Shown here piece after piece: positions 1 through 7,267 of a stretch of DNA of 15,991 nucleotides (positions are counted from its first letter, which is position 1; each line of letters opens with the position of its first letter). This DNA is from Candidatus Latescibacterota bacterium. GTDB lineage: Bacteria; Latescibacterota; UBA2968; UBA8231. Location of the stretch: NCBI GenBank assembly GCA_003529325.1, contig DPVW01000298.1, positions 1 through 15,991 of the forward strand. Reading direction: 5' to 3'. The translations under genes were made by a program, and so were the position numbers. The notes below the pieces were generated by a model that searched no databases, was not told the DNA's origin, and saw nothing but the letters and a program-made list of their open reading frames with translations.

Positions 1-159
1 CCGTGTCTCGGAACAATCCTTGTAGAATTCGGCCGCCGGGGCATCCCGGCTCGCGGCGTTGCGCTCGCTCTGTGTATTTCACCAATATGCATCACTCGCG
101 CGCCTTGCGAACCGGGCGTCTCGACGCCCGAATTCTACAAGGCTATTTCCGAGACACGG
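1..159. repeat. Palindromic MITE-like repeat element with 31-bp terminal inverted repeats
   Basis: Bases 1-31 and the reverse complement of 129-159 match at 28 of 31 positions; the three differences cluster at positions 14, 15 and 17 of the arm. Similarity between the halves continues less perfectly, with a one-base gap, to about base 54, so almost the whole segment is one long imperfect palindrome. Each half also carries its own short hairpin: 35-50 (GCCGGG, 4-nt loop, CCCGGC) and 114-129 (GGGCGTC, 2-nt loop, GACGCCC). The centre (about 70-95) is the AT-richer part. There is no believable coding content; a 60-codon ORF across it is arginine-rich and looks spurious. The outer edge coincides with the first base of the window, so the element may be longer and no target-site duplication can be checked. 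A non-autonomous miniature transposon or a REP/BIME-like dispersed repeat both fit. Confidence 0.8.
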
Positions 160-165
160 CACTAG

Positions 166-1002
166 ATGACATCTCCCCGCGGTGAAGTCCCTCACTCAGA
201 GGATGCGCAGGACCTGCGGGATTTGGCGATCCTGCAACTGGTCCGCACTGCGTACGAGTCGCCCGAAGTCGTCTCCCGTTATGCCTCCGTCGGATTATGG
301 CCCTCGGAAGAGAGTCTCATCCTCGACTATTTTCCTGACGAAGCGCGAATTCTGGACCTTGGTTGTGGCGCCGGACGCACGACCGTCGGTCTCGCCGAAA
401 TCGGCCTGCCCGCCTTCGGCATCGATATCAGCGAGTTGATGATTGATGTTGCCCGGGAGCAGGCTCGGCAACTCGGCGTCGAGGAGCTGACGGAGTTTGC
501 CGTCATGGACACCCGTCGACTCGAGGGGATCCAGGATGAAGGTTTCGACGGTGCACTCTATTCGTATAACGGGCTTGAGCTCGTGCCCGGCATCGCCGGC
601 AAACGACGCGTGCTGTCCGAGGTATATCGGGTCCTGCGGCCAGGAGGACGTCTGATATTCTGCACCCATTCCCTGCTCGCTCTCAACCGCTACGCACCGA
701 TGCGGATGCGGGCCTTTGTCCGGTTCCTGCTGGGCCAGTGCGGTCTGCCTGTGCGCGAGCGGGAATTGGGAGAGCGATTTATCGATGATGAACTCGAGGA
801 GGCTCGGTATCTGCAGATCCTACCTCCCGGGAGTTGGCGTAGAATGCTCCGTGCCGCTGGCTTTCGGATACTCTACTGCAATACGCGAACACGTATCGAG
901 CAGCGTCAACCGCCACGTGCGTGGTCGGTCTTCGCCGATGGCGAACGCTTCTTTGTCGCGGAAAAAACCGGAGAGCTAGCCGAACCAGCCGATAGCCTAT
1001 AG
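166..1002 (+). CDS. Class I SAM-dependent methyltransferase
   Basis: A 278-residue protein with the Rossmann-like methyltransferase fold. Motif I is LDLGCGAGRT (residues 63-72, SAM glycine loop). The acidic residue ending strand 2, which would bind the SAM ribose, is D87 in GIDIS. MDTRRL at 114-119 fits the adenine-contacting region, and YRVLRPGGRLIF at 154-165 is the usual post-motif III segment. After residue 170 there is a variable, Arg-rich cap region of about 100 residues with no signature I recognise. It should be a soluble cytoplasmic enzyme that transfers a methyl group to an unknown small molecule or macromolecule. The ATG lies 7 bp beyond the repeat element and has no clear Shine-Dalgarno sequence; no better in-frame start was found. 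The gene is followed by a poorly coding stretch, so it appears to stand alone. Confidence 0.88.
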   Translation: MTSPRGEVPHSEDAQDLRDLAILQLVRTAYESPEVVSRYASVGLWPSEESLILDYFPDEARILDLGCGAGRTTVGLAEIGLPAFGIDISELMIDVAREQARQLGVEELTEFAVMDTRRLEGIQDEGFDGALYSYNGLELVPGIAGKRRVLSEVYRVLRPGGRLIFCTHSLLALNRYAPMRMRAFVRFLLGQCGLPVRERELGERFIDDELEEARYLQILPPGSWRRMLRAAGFRILYCNTRTRIEQRQPPRAWSVFADGERFFVAEKTGELAEPADSL

Positions 1003-1076
1003 ACCAAGAGCTGAACGGGGAGGACGCAACACGTCGTCGATGTTCCCGCAGGAGGCAGACCAGCCTTGGCCATGCC

Positions 1077-1265
1077 ATGACGATGCGTAATCAGACATCC
1101 CACGCCGACCTGGACGTGGTGGAGTCGTTTCTCGAACGAGGCTACCTCGTCGTCGAGGGGAAACCCTCTGCAACGCTCATTGGCGACCTGCTGACGGCAC
1201 TCGGTGAGGATTGCTCCGACATCGATGGCGATGCAACGGCGCGGGGGACGGCGCCTGAACCTTGA
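1077..1265 (+). pseudogene. Short ORF, possible remnant of a phytanoyl-CoA dioxygenase-like gene
   Basis: A 62-codon ORF. Its segment FLERGYLVVEGKPSATLIGDLL (residues 18-39, interrupted here only for reference) loosely resembles the N-terminal start of PhyH-family Fe(II)/2-oxoglutarate dioxygenases, which commonly open with a 'Phe-x-x-x-Gly-Tyr-leu/val-val' pattern. Nothing of the catalytic core (HxD...H) follows, and the reading frame ends in a low-complexity tail. A GGAGG sits at 1051-1055 but is 21 bp from this ATG, which is too far. The similarity is weak and by eye only. It could equally be an unrelated small protein or a chance ORF. Confidence 0.25.
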
Positions 1266-1284
1266 CCGGCGATGTCTGGCCGGT
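1265..1284 (+). terminator. Weak hairpin, possible terminator after the small ORF
   Basis: ACCGGC (1265-1270) and GCCGGT (1279-1284) form a perfect 6-bp stem with an 8-nt loop. The bases after it (TATCTT) are only mildly T-rich, so it is at best a weak intrinsic terminator and may be chance. Confidence 0.2.
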
Positions 1285-1421
1285 TATCTTCGCACTGCAT
1301 TCTCCCTAATTGTGCATAACTGATTCTTCTTCAACATGTTAGCGGCATGCGCACACGGTCTGTTGGACGTTGTGACGTGCGGCTTGCGTCCCCTCGGCGC
1401 AAGCTCGGGTTCGCTCCCATC

Positions 1422-1427
1422 AGAAGG
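1422..1427 (+). promoter_or_regulatory. Ribosome binding site of ftsH
   Basis: AGAAGG ends 6 nt before the ATG at 1434. It selects this start over the in-frame ATG at 1347, which would add 29 Arg-rich residues before the first membrane helix. Confidence 0.65.
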
Positions 1428-1433
1428 CTCCAC

Positions 1434-3413
1434 ATGCGACTGGACCGAAAGACCCAACTGTCAATCGCGTACGCGATTCTCACCATTCTCCTGCTCCTCG
1501 TCATGCAGAGCTACTTCGAAGGTCAGGTCGACTCGGCGAAGTACAGCGACTTCCGCCAATGGGTGGAGGATGGCCAGGTTGCCGAGGCCTACGTCGGCTC
1601 TGACAACATTTCCGGCAAGTACTATGCCGAGGGCTCCTCCGAGCAGGGGTTGCGGACCTTCTCCGTGAACAAGATGGAGGATCCCGGTCTTGTCGAACTG
1701 CTGCAGAAGCATGTTCCCGACTACGACGGCAAGCGTGAACCTACGTGGCTGACGTCGTTGTTGGGTTGGATCCTGCCTGCTGTGTTCTTCGTCGGCATCT
1801 GGATGTTCATGGCGCGCCGCATGTCAGGTGGGTCGGGTGGGCTCATGTCGATCGGCAAGAGCAAAGCCAAGGTCTATATGGAGAAGGGGACGGGGATCAC
1901 CTTCGACGATGTTGCCGGGATCGACGAAGCGAAAGAAGAGCTGGAGGAAGTCGTAGAATTCCTACAAACACCGGAGCGTTTTCAGGCCCTCGGTGGCAAG
2001 ATCCCCCGTGGGGTTCTGCTCGTCGGCGCTCCAGGAACAGGCAAGACGCTGCTGGCCAAGGCCGTAGCCGGGGAGGCGGGGGTCCCGTTCTTTTCGATCA
2101 GCGGATCGAATTTCGTTGAGATGTTTGTCGGGGTTGGTGCCGCCCGGGTGCGCGACCTGTTCGAGCAGGCCAAGAAACATGCGCCGGCAATCATTTTCAT
2201 CGACGAGTTGGATGCTCTCGGAAAGGCTCGGGGGGTCGGTTCCTTTGGCGGCCATGACGAGCGTGAACAGACGCTGAACCAGTTGTTGACCGAACTCGAC
2301 GGTTTCGACACGAATGCCGGCGTCATTCTCATGGGGGCGACAAACCGGCCCGAGATTCTCGATCCGGCCTTGTTACGTCCCGGTCGTTTCGACCGAACCG
2401 TCACCGTCGATCGTCCCGACGTGAAGGGTCGCGACGCGATTCTGCGAATCCATGCCAAGGATGTGAAACTCGCAGACGAGGTCGACCTCCACCGCATGGC
2501 GGTGCGTACGCCAGGGTTCTCCGGTGCCGACCTGGCCAATATCATCAACGAAGCCGCCCTGCTGGCGGCGCGGCGTAACAAAACTGCCATCACGATGGAC
2601 GAACTGACCGAGGCTGTGGAGCGGGCAGTGGCCGGGTTGGAGCGCAAGAGTCGCGTCCTCAACGAAAAAGAACGCCGCATCGTCGCCTATCATGAGGCGG
2701 GTCACGCGATCGTTGGGGAAATGATTGATGACACGAATCCTGTGCAGAAGATCTCCATCATCCCTCGTGGCGTGGGGGCACTTGGGTATACGCTGAACAG
2801 CCCCATCGAAGATCGTTACCTGATGACGAAGCCGGAGTTGCTCGGTCGGATCTGCGGCCTGCTGGGTGGGCGTGCGGCGGAGGATCTGGTCTTCAACGAG
2901 AATTCCACGGGGGCCGCCAATGACCTGATGCGAGCCACGCAACTGGCGGAAAGCATGGTCAAGGAGTATGGCATGAGCGAGACGCTGGGACTGGTCGCGC
3001 ATCGCGATGATCGCAATCAGAGCCAATTCCTGGGGATGGGTGGCTCCGACCGCGATTACAGCGAGGAGACCGCACGGCGCATCGATGAAGAGGTCGGTGA
3101 AATCATCGCCGCAAGTTATCGCCGCGCTCTGCAGACTCTCAAGGAAAAGCGTGACACTCTCGAAGAGGTGGTGGTCATTCTCTTTGAGAAAGAGATCATG
3201 GAAGGGGAACATCTGCGCCGCCTGCTCGGCAAGGCACCCGTCGACGGTGACCTCAGTTCCGCCTCGGGCAACGGTAGCACTGCCGATCACGACAACACGG
3301 TGGCCGACAATGGGGCCCCAAACCTGGAGGCTGGCGGCACCGAGGTGGCTGATGGAAGTACGGCGTCGGAGGATGACACTGCCGGCACCGACAGCGGCAG
3401 TTCGACGAGTTAG
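1434..3413 (+). CDS. ftsH: ATP-dependent zinc metalloprotease FtsH
   Basis: Membrane-anchored AAA+ protease that degrades unassembled membrane proteins and short-lived regulators, acting as a hexamer in the inner membrane. The 659 residues contain, in order: a first membrane helix (about 9-25), a small extracytoplasmic domain, a second helix (about 106-126), Walker A GAPGTGKT (198-205), the pore-loop region with FVG, Walker [12 protein letters not shown] with D257/E258, and the second region of homology ([21 protein letters not shown], written here as a known FtsH block, arginines included). The protease follows with HEAGH at 420-424 and the third zinc ligand D497. All catalytic elements are intact. 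The last ~60 residues (from about 599) form a Ser/Thr/Gly/Asp-rich tail, low in complexity and longer than the short tail of E. coli FtsH. The stop codon lies 16 bp from the convergent RidA-family gene. The gene appears monocistronic. Confidence 0.97.
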   Translation: MRLDRKTQLSIAYAILTILLLLVMQSYFEGQVDSAKYSDFRQWVEDGQVAEAYVGSDNISGKYYAEGSSEQGLRTFSVNKMEDPGLVELLQKHVPDYDGKREPTWLTSLLGWILPAVFFVGIWMFMARRMSGGSGGLMSIGKSKAKVYMEKGTGITFDDVAGIDEAKEELEEVVEFLQTPERFQALGGKIPRGVLLVGAPGTGKTLLAKAVAGEAGVPFFSISGSNFVEMFVGVGAARVRDLFEQAKKHAPAIIFIDELDALGKARGVGSFGGHDEREQTLNQLLTELDGFDTNAGVILMGATNRPEILDPALLRPGRFDRTVTVDRPDVKGRDAILRIHAKDVKLADEVDLHRMAVRTPGFSGADLANIINEAALLAARRNKTAITMDELTEAVERAVAGLERKSRVLNEKERRIVAYHEAGHAIVGEMIDDTNPVQKISIIPRGVGALGYTLNSPIEDRYLMTKPELLGRICGLLGGRAAEDLVFNENSTGAANDLMRATQLAESMVKEYGMSETLGLVAHRDDRNQSQFLGMGGSDRDYSEETARRIDEEVGEIIAASYRRALQTLKEKRDTLEEVVVILFEKEIMEGEHLRRLLGKAPVDGDLSSASGNGSTADHDNTVADNGAPNLEAGGTEVADGSTASEDDTAGTDSGSSTS

Positions 3414-3430
3414 CGTGGCCCCCCGACGCT
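3412..3430. terminator. Small hairpin between convergent ftsH and ridA-like genes
   Basis: AGCGT (3412-3416) pairs with ACGCT (3426-3430) across a 9-nt C-rich loop, spanning both stop codons of the convergent genes. A 5-bp stem without a clear T-tract on either side is weak evidence; it is the only candidate for a shared terminator in the 16-bp gap. Confidence 0.2.
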
Positions 3431-3888
3431 CAATTTATCTCTGCAATCACCTCGAGTTCAACCGCTGCATTGAGGGGTAAGGAACTGACGCCTACGGCGA
3501 CGCGGGCGTGAACTCCGGCATCGCCGAGTACGGCGGCCATCAGTTCCGAGGCGCCGTTGACGATCTGGGCCTGGCCGGTAAAGCCTGTGGCACTGCAGAC
3601 ATATCCGGTCATTCTGACGATTCGCAGACGATCCAGGTCATGCCCCTCAGCGGCGAGCACACCGAGTGCGTTGAGAGCACACTGGCGCGCCGCAGCGTAG
3701 CCCTCCTTCTCGGAGGCTCCCTGCTCACCAATCGAACCTTCGCAGAGCATGGCGCCGTCGGCCAACGGCAACTGCCCGGAGATGAAGACGAGGTTACCGC
3801 TACGCACGGCGCGCGTGTAGGCCCCGGCGGGTGGCGGCGGTTGCGGCAACTCCAGTCCCAGTTCTTGCAGTTTCCCAAGGGCTCCCAT
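3430..3888 (-). CDS. RidA/YjgF/UK114-family protein
   Basis: A 152-residue protein of the RidA (YjgF/YER057c/UK114) superfamily. Canonical RidA hydrolyses reactive enamine/imine intermediates to ketoacids; other family members have different or unknown roles. The opening GALGKLQELGLELPQPPPP followed by the SGQLPLADG block (residues 37-45), plus the extra length over the ~128-residue canonical RidA, points to the longer 'YjgF-like' subgroup rather than true RidA. The family arginine is present (R129 in ARVAVGVSSLP) and acidic residues follow in VELEVIAE (143-150). I chose the ATG at 3888 because AGAGAGGA precedes it by 4 nt and the family similarity begins there; a longer in-frame start at 3981 would run through the divergent promoter region and overlap the MFS gene. 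It is convergent with ftsH and divergent from the MFS gene. Confidence 0.88.
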   Translation of the reverse strand: MGALGKLQELGLELPQPPPPAGAYTRAVRSGNLVFISGQLPLADGAMLCEGSIGEQGASEKEGYAAARQCALNALGVLAAEGHDLDRLRIVRMTGYVCSATGFTGQAQIVNGASELMAAVLGDAGVHARVAVGVSSLPLNAAVELEVIAEIN

Positions 3889-3899
3889 CAGATCCTCTC

Positions 3900-3932
3900 T
3901 TGTGTCGTTCGTTGCAACCTTCCCGGACACAA
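3900..3932. promoter_or_regulatory. Inverted repeat in the divergent ridA-like/MFS intergenic region
   Basis: TTGTGTC (3900-3906) and GACACAA (3926-3932) are perfect 7-bp inverted arms separated by 19 bp, filling the 47-bp gap between the two start codons. A perfect 8-bp palindrome, GTTGCAAC (3911-3918), lies near the centre. The arrangement would suit a dimeric regulator controlling both genes, but this is inference; no matching family operator is recognised. Confidence 0.35.
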
Positions 3933-3935
3933 TAT

Positions 3936-5189
3936 ATGACGACACAGGCGCAAGCACCGCGTGGGGGGTTGTTCGCCCCACTACGAAACCCGGAGTACCT
4001 GCGACTCTGGTTGGCCAATGGGCTGTGGTGGCAATCGATGTGGATGGAGCAGGTTATCATGGGCTGGATCGCTCTGCAGATGACGGACTCCGCATGGTGG
4101 GTCGCCGTCGTCGCCTTCTGCCGATCCGTGCCGCTTCCCATTGTTGGACTCTTTGGACCCGTTTGGGGTGAGCGGTTTCTGCGTCGGCGACTCGTTCTGG
4201 TCCTGCAGAGTGTCAACCTTGCCGGGGCAGGTCTGTTGCTGTTGTTGCATGTGACGGATGGACTGCAATACTGGCACCTGGCGGCGGTGGCTCTAATCAA
4301 TGGTGCCGCCTGGTCGCTGGACTGGCCCACGCGTCGGGCCCTGGTTCCAGACCTGGTGGGGCGCGATCGTGTGGTCGATGGCATGGTGTTGGAGAACGTA
4401 CTACAAGGTCTGACACGCTTCACCGGACCCTTGCTGGCAGGGGCGAGTATGGAACGGTTGGGTGCCACCGGCGCGTTTGGACTCCTCGTCTGCACCAGTG
4501 GCATAGGAGCCATCCTCCTTGCCGGACTGCGTACCGATTCCCGATCTCCATCGCCGCCACGGGGGATCGCCGCCGCCTGGCTTCGTCTGCGTGAAGGTTT
4601 GGCCTATGTCCGCCGCCAGCCCGCCATCCTTGGCACATTGGTGATCACGGTGATCATGAATGCCTGGGCATTCCCATTCCAGGCGCTGTTGCCCGTCATC
4701 GCCCGCGACGTGCTCGGACAAGGTCCTATGGGTCTCGGTATGCTGGGCGCCGCCAACGGTGTCGGTGCCATGGCGGGGTTGATGCTCGTCAACTGGAGCC
4801 GGGACCGGCGTAGCAATGAGGCGATATTTGCCGGCGGTTCGCTCCTGGGTTGTATCGGTCTGCTTGGCTTATCCTTATCGACTTCCTTTCCGTGGTCCCT
4901 TGCGGCTCTGGTCATATCCGGCGTCGGCTTGGCGGGATTCAGCATCATGCAGAGTTCGATCATCCTCGTGGAAGCAACCGATGAGATGCGTTCCCGGGCC
5001 ATGGGTGCGCTGGTTCTCGCGATTGGCTCCGGTCCCATCGGGCGCGTACAGGGGGGTGCCATGGCGGCTGCCTGGGGCGCACCCCTCGCGCTCGGGTCCA
5101 TGGCTCTTTCCGCCGCCGCGGGGATCCTCGCTGTCGCTTGGCTATTACGCGGTTTTCTTCCGACGTCATCTGGTCGCCCGCCTCGTTGA
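3936..5189 (+). CDS. MFS transporter, MFS_3/EntS-like exporter type
   Basis: A 417-residue polytopic inner-membrane protein with about 12 hydrophobic segments, the normal length for the major facilitator superfamily. The opening LRNPEYLRLWLANGL (16-30), the motif-A-like loop GERFLRRRLVL (78-88) and the stretch DWPTRRALVPDLV (129-141) followed by GPLLAG match the MFS_3 group (PF05977-like), which includes the enterobactin exporter EntS and many uncharacterised exporters. Substrate is unknown. The ATG at 3936 is preferred because MFS similarity starts at once; extending upstream to 3831 would run into the ridA-like gene. No strong Shine-Dalgarno is visible. It is divergently paired with the RidA-family gene and lies 72 bp upstream of the epimerase cluster, so it might take part in the same metabolism. 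Confidence 0.9.
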   Translation: MTTQAQAPRGGLFAPLRNPEYLRLWLANGLWWQSMWMEQVIMGWIALQMTDSAWWVAVVAFCRSVPLPIVGLFGPVWGERFLRRRLVLVLQSVNLAGAGLLLLLHVTDGLQYWHLAAVALINGAAWSLDWPTRRALVPDLVGRDRVVDGMVLENVLQGLTRFTGPLLAGASMERLGATGAFGLLVCTSGIGAILLAGLRTDSRSPSPPRGIAAAWLRLREGLAYVRRQPAILGTLVITVIMNAWAFPFQALLPVIARDVLGQGPMGLGMLGAANGVGAMAGLMLVNWSRDRRSNEAIFAGGSLLGCIGLLGLSLSTSFPWSLAALVISGVGLAGFSIMQSSIILVEATDEMRSRAMGALVLAIGSGPIGRVQGGAMAAAWGAPLALGSMALSAAAGILAVAWLLRGFLPTSSGRPPR

Positions 5190-5214
5190 CCCTACCTGCG
5201 TCATAGGCTACGCT
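5186..5214 (+). promoter_or_regulatory. Predicted sigma70-type promoter of the epimerase-larA-SDR cluster
   Basis: TTGACC (5186-5191, 5/6 to consensus, overlapping the MFS stop codon) and TACGCT (5209-5214) are separated by exactly 17 bp. The expected transcription start near 5221 would give a leader of about 41 nt. The -10 is a poor match, so this is only a candidate. Confidence 0.35.
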
Positions 5215-5261
5215 TTCGGCTTCATGCCTCCCAATAACCCGTTCATTGAGAGAAGCCCAGT

Positions 5262-6026
5262 ATGAGTGCCTCCGTCATCGGTGCCCAGCTCTACACCCTC
5301 AGAGACTTTCTCAAGACACCGGCAGAGATCCGCACGACCTTCGGCCGTGTCAGGGACATGGGCTACGAAGCGGTTCAGTGTTCTGGGTTGGGACCGATCG
5401 AGCCGCTGGAGTTGAAGCAAGTCGCCGCAGAGGCGGGATTGAAGATCGTGGCGACCCACATCGGCTTCGACCGGATCCGCGACGAACCGCAGTCCGTCAT
5501 CGACGAGCACAAACTCTGGGGTTGTCGGCATGTCGCCATCGGTGGTATGCCAGCCGAGTATCGCGACAGCACAGGTTTTGCCAGGTTCGCCAGGGAGGCG
5601 TCGACGGCAGTGCGTCCTTTGATCGACGCGGGTCTCACCTTCAGCTATCACAACCATAGTTTCGAACTGGAGCGGATCGGCGACCGCACGGGCCTGCAGA
5701 TCCTGGCTGAGGAGAGCGACGCGGAAGCATTCTCCTTTGAAGTCGACACGTATTGGATTCAGCACGGTGGTGGCAATCCAGTGACCTGGTTACGACAGCT
5801 ACGGGAGCGTATGTACGTCGTGCACCTTAAAGACATGGCGATGAAAGGCAGCGAGCAGCTGTTCGCCGAAGTCGGCGAGGGCAACCTCGAATGGGAACCG
5901 ATCCTTGCGGCGTGCAGCGATGCCGACATCGAGTGGTATCTCATCGAGCAGGACCGTTGCCAGCGCGATCCATTCGACAGTCTCAAGCTGAGTCTCGACA
6001 ATCTACGCGCCATGGGTCTGCATTGA
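5262..6026 (+). CDS. Sugar phosphate isomerase/epimerase-like TIM-barrel protein
   Basis: A 254-residue protein of the xylose isomerase-like TIM-barrel family (PF01261, AP endonuclease 2 type). The signature positions are GAQLYTLRD near the N-terminus (7-15), YHNHSFELE at 129-137, FEVDTYW at 159-165, VVHLKDM at 186-192, the EVGEGNLEW block at 203-211 and YLIEQD at 226-231. These hold the usual divalent-metal ligands (an acidic residue near 135, D162, H188 and E229). The family isomerises or epimerises sugars, ketosugars and inositol derivatives in the cytoplasm; the substrate cannot be told from sequence. The start ATG has GAGAGAAG about 7 nt upstream. It is the first gene of a tight cluster: the LarA homologue begins 3 bp after its stop. 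Confidence 0.9.
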   Translation: MSASVIGAQLYTLRDFLKTPAEIRTTFGRVRDMGYEAVQCSGLGPIEPLELKQVAAEAGLKIVATHIGFDRIRDEPQSVIDEHKLWGCRHVAIGGMPAEYRDSTGFARFAREASTAVRPLIDAGLTFSYHNHSFELERIGDRTGLQILAEESDAEAFSFEVDTYWIQHGGGNPVTWLRQLRERMYVVHLKDMAMKGSEQLFAEVGEGNLEWEPILAACSDADIEWYLIEQDRCQRDPFDSLKLSLDNLRAMGLH

Positions 6027-6029
6027 GTC

Positions 6030-7217
6030 ATGGATATGACTGAACTCAACGTCCCCTGGGCTGCATGGTACGGTAGCAAACCGCTGACCTTGCGCTTTCC
6101 TGGTAGCTGGCAGGTCGACACGTTCCGTATGCAGGGAGGTGACGACATCGGGGACGCCGGCATCCGCAAGGTACTGGCCGAGCCTATTGGCGCACCCCCC
6201 TTGAGGGAGTACGCCGCCGGCGCCTCCACGGCGGCGATCCTCGTCGATGACCTGTCGCGGCCGACGCCCGCCTTCCGCCTGCTGCCGTACGTGCTCGAGG
6301 AACTGGCTGCGGCGGGACTCCAGGATGAGGGGATTACGATTATCGGCGCATTGGCGGCGCATCGGCCGATGACGCGGGAGGATTTTGTCAAGAAGGTTGG
6401 CGCTGAGGTGGTGGATCGTTATCGGGTCGTCAACCACAATGCCTACGAAAATCTCGAATTCCTCGGCACTTCGAGTCTGGGCATTCCCGTCTTCGTCAAC
6501 CGCGACCTGATGGGTTGCCAGATTCGTATCGCCATGGGCATGATCACCCCGCGCGGTGGCATGTTCGGCGGTGGCGCCAAGTTGCTGCTTCCGGGTGCCT
6601 GCGGACAGCAGACGATCATGCTCAACCACCGACATGTCCGTGGTGAACCCTTTCGCCCCCATCTAGCGGAAGTGGCCCGCATGGCGGGTGTGGGCTATAT
6701 CGTCAACCCTCTGCTCAATGAAGAGCTCGAGATTATCGATCTCGTCGCCGGCGATACCGACCAGGCTTTCGAACGCGGCTGCGAACTGGGAGCGGCGCGC
6801 TACGGCACTGACATGCCGCCGGCGGCATCAGTCGATATCGGTGTCTTCAACGCTTTCCCGAAGGATACCGAGTTGTGCCAGGCCGGTTTGGCCCTCGTGC
6901 CGTTGAATACCTGCGCCCATGACCCTATGGTGGAAGAGGGAACGATCGTCATAATCAGCGCCTGCCCGGAGGGCTTGGGGTGGCATTCCGTTCTGGGACC
7001 AGGAACTGCGTTGCGGGGCAAGCCGAGTGCGCCGCGCAAGCGAACATTCTTATTCTCCCCAGGCGTAAACCGCTTCGACTGTGAGTCACTATATGGATCC
7101 CACGTCACCCTGTTCCGCGAATGGGATTTAATGATATCGGCGTTGCAGCACCTGCACGGAGAGAAGGCGCGTGTCGCCGTATTCCCCGCAGGCGCTCTGC
7201 AGATGTCTGCATCATGA
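6030..7217 (+). CDS. LarA-family (DUF2088) nickel-pincer racemase/epimerase homologue
   Basis: A 395-residue homologue of lactate racemase LarA (PF09861), whose members racemise or epimerise alpha-hydroxy acids using the nickel-pincer nucleotide cofactor. Visible LarA landmarks are DDLSRPTP (73-80, containing the substrate-binding Arg, here R77), AHRPMTREDF with H111 (equivalent to the catalytic H108 of L. plantarum LarA), and GGGAKLLLPG with K184, the lysine that tethers the cofactor, followed by LNH with H200, the nickel ligand. The second catalytic histidine of LarA (H174, in a 'SHFFAGFSGG' context) is not present: the aligned segment reads TPRGGMFGGG, one residue shorter with Arg175 in its place. 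This suggests a different substrate or altered chemistry. It is translationally close to the epimerase (3-bp gap). The cofactor genes larB, larC and larE are not in the window. Confidence 0.88.
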   Translation: MDMTELNVPWAAWYGSKPLTLRFPGSWQVDTFRMQGGDDIGDAGIRKVLAEPIGAPPLREYAAGASTAAILVDDLSRPTPAFRLLPYVLEELAAAGLQDEGITIIGALAAHRPMTREDFVKKVGAEVVDRYRVVNHNAYENLEFLGTSSLGIPVFVNRDLMGCQIRIAMGMITPRGGMFGGGAKLLLPGACGQQTIMLNHRHVRGEPFRPHLAEVARMAGVGYIVNPLLNEELEIIDLVAGDTDQAFERGCELGAARYGTDMPPAASVDIGVFNAFPKDTELCQAGLALVPLNTCAHDPMVEEGTIVIISACPEGLGWHSVLGPGTALRGKPSAPRKRTFLFSPGVNRFDCESLYGSHVTLFREWDLMISALQHLHGEKARVAVFPAGALQMSAS

Positions 7218-7253
7218 GGATCTGACTGCAGGCGCACCTACATATAGCATGAA

Positions 7254-7260
7254 AGAGGAG
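7254..7260 (+). promoter_or_regulatory. Ribosome binding site deciding a TTG start for the SDR gene
   Basis: AGAGGAG ends 7 nt before TTG at 7268. The nearby ATG at 7249 is out of frame and soon stops, so TTG is the best-supported start. Confidence 0.6.
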
Positions 7261-7267
7261 AGGCAGC

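Larger units (their letters stand above)
1003..1433. other. 431-bp stretch with little coding signal upstream of ftsH
   Basis: Between the methyltransferase stop and the FtsH start there is only the 62-codon ORF at 1077-1265, a small hairpin at 1265-1284 and presumably the ftsH promoter. No convincing -35/-10 pair with a 16-18 bp spacer was found; the AT-richer segment near 1300-1340 is the likeliest promoter location. No structured RNA gene was recognised. Confidence 0.5.

Noticed and set aside
3..185. 60-codon ORF across the repeat
   Set aside because: Entirely within the palindromic element; Arg-rich composition and no start signal.
1347..1433. Longer N-terminus for FtsH from ATG 1347
   Set aside because: Adds 29 Arg-rich residues ahead of the first membrane helix and has no ribosome binding site; ATG 1434 has AGAAGG at 6 nt.
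1953..1966. TAGAATTC followed by CTACAA inside ftsH, resembling the repeat arm end
   Set aside because: It encodes the conserved VEFLQTP segment of FtsH and shares only a short word with the arm; chance.
2373..3290. 305-codon minus-strand ORF
   Set aside because: Antisense to the conserved FtsH AAA+/protease region; no recognisable domain.
3889..3981. Longer N-terminus for the RidA-family protein from 3981
   Set aside because: Would overlap the divergent MFS gene and its promoter region; family similarity and a ribosome binding site support ATG 3888.
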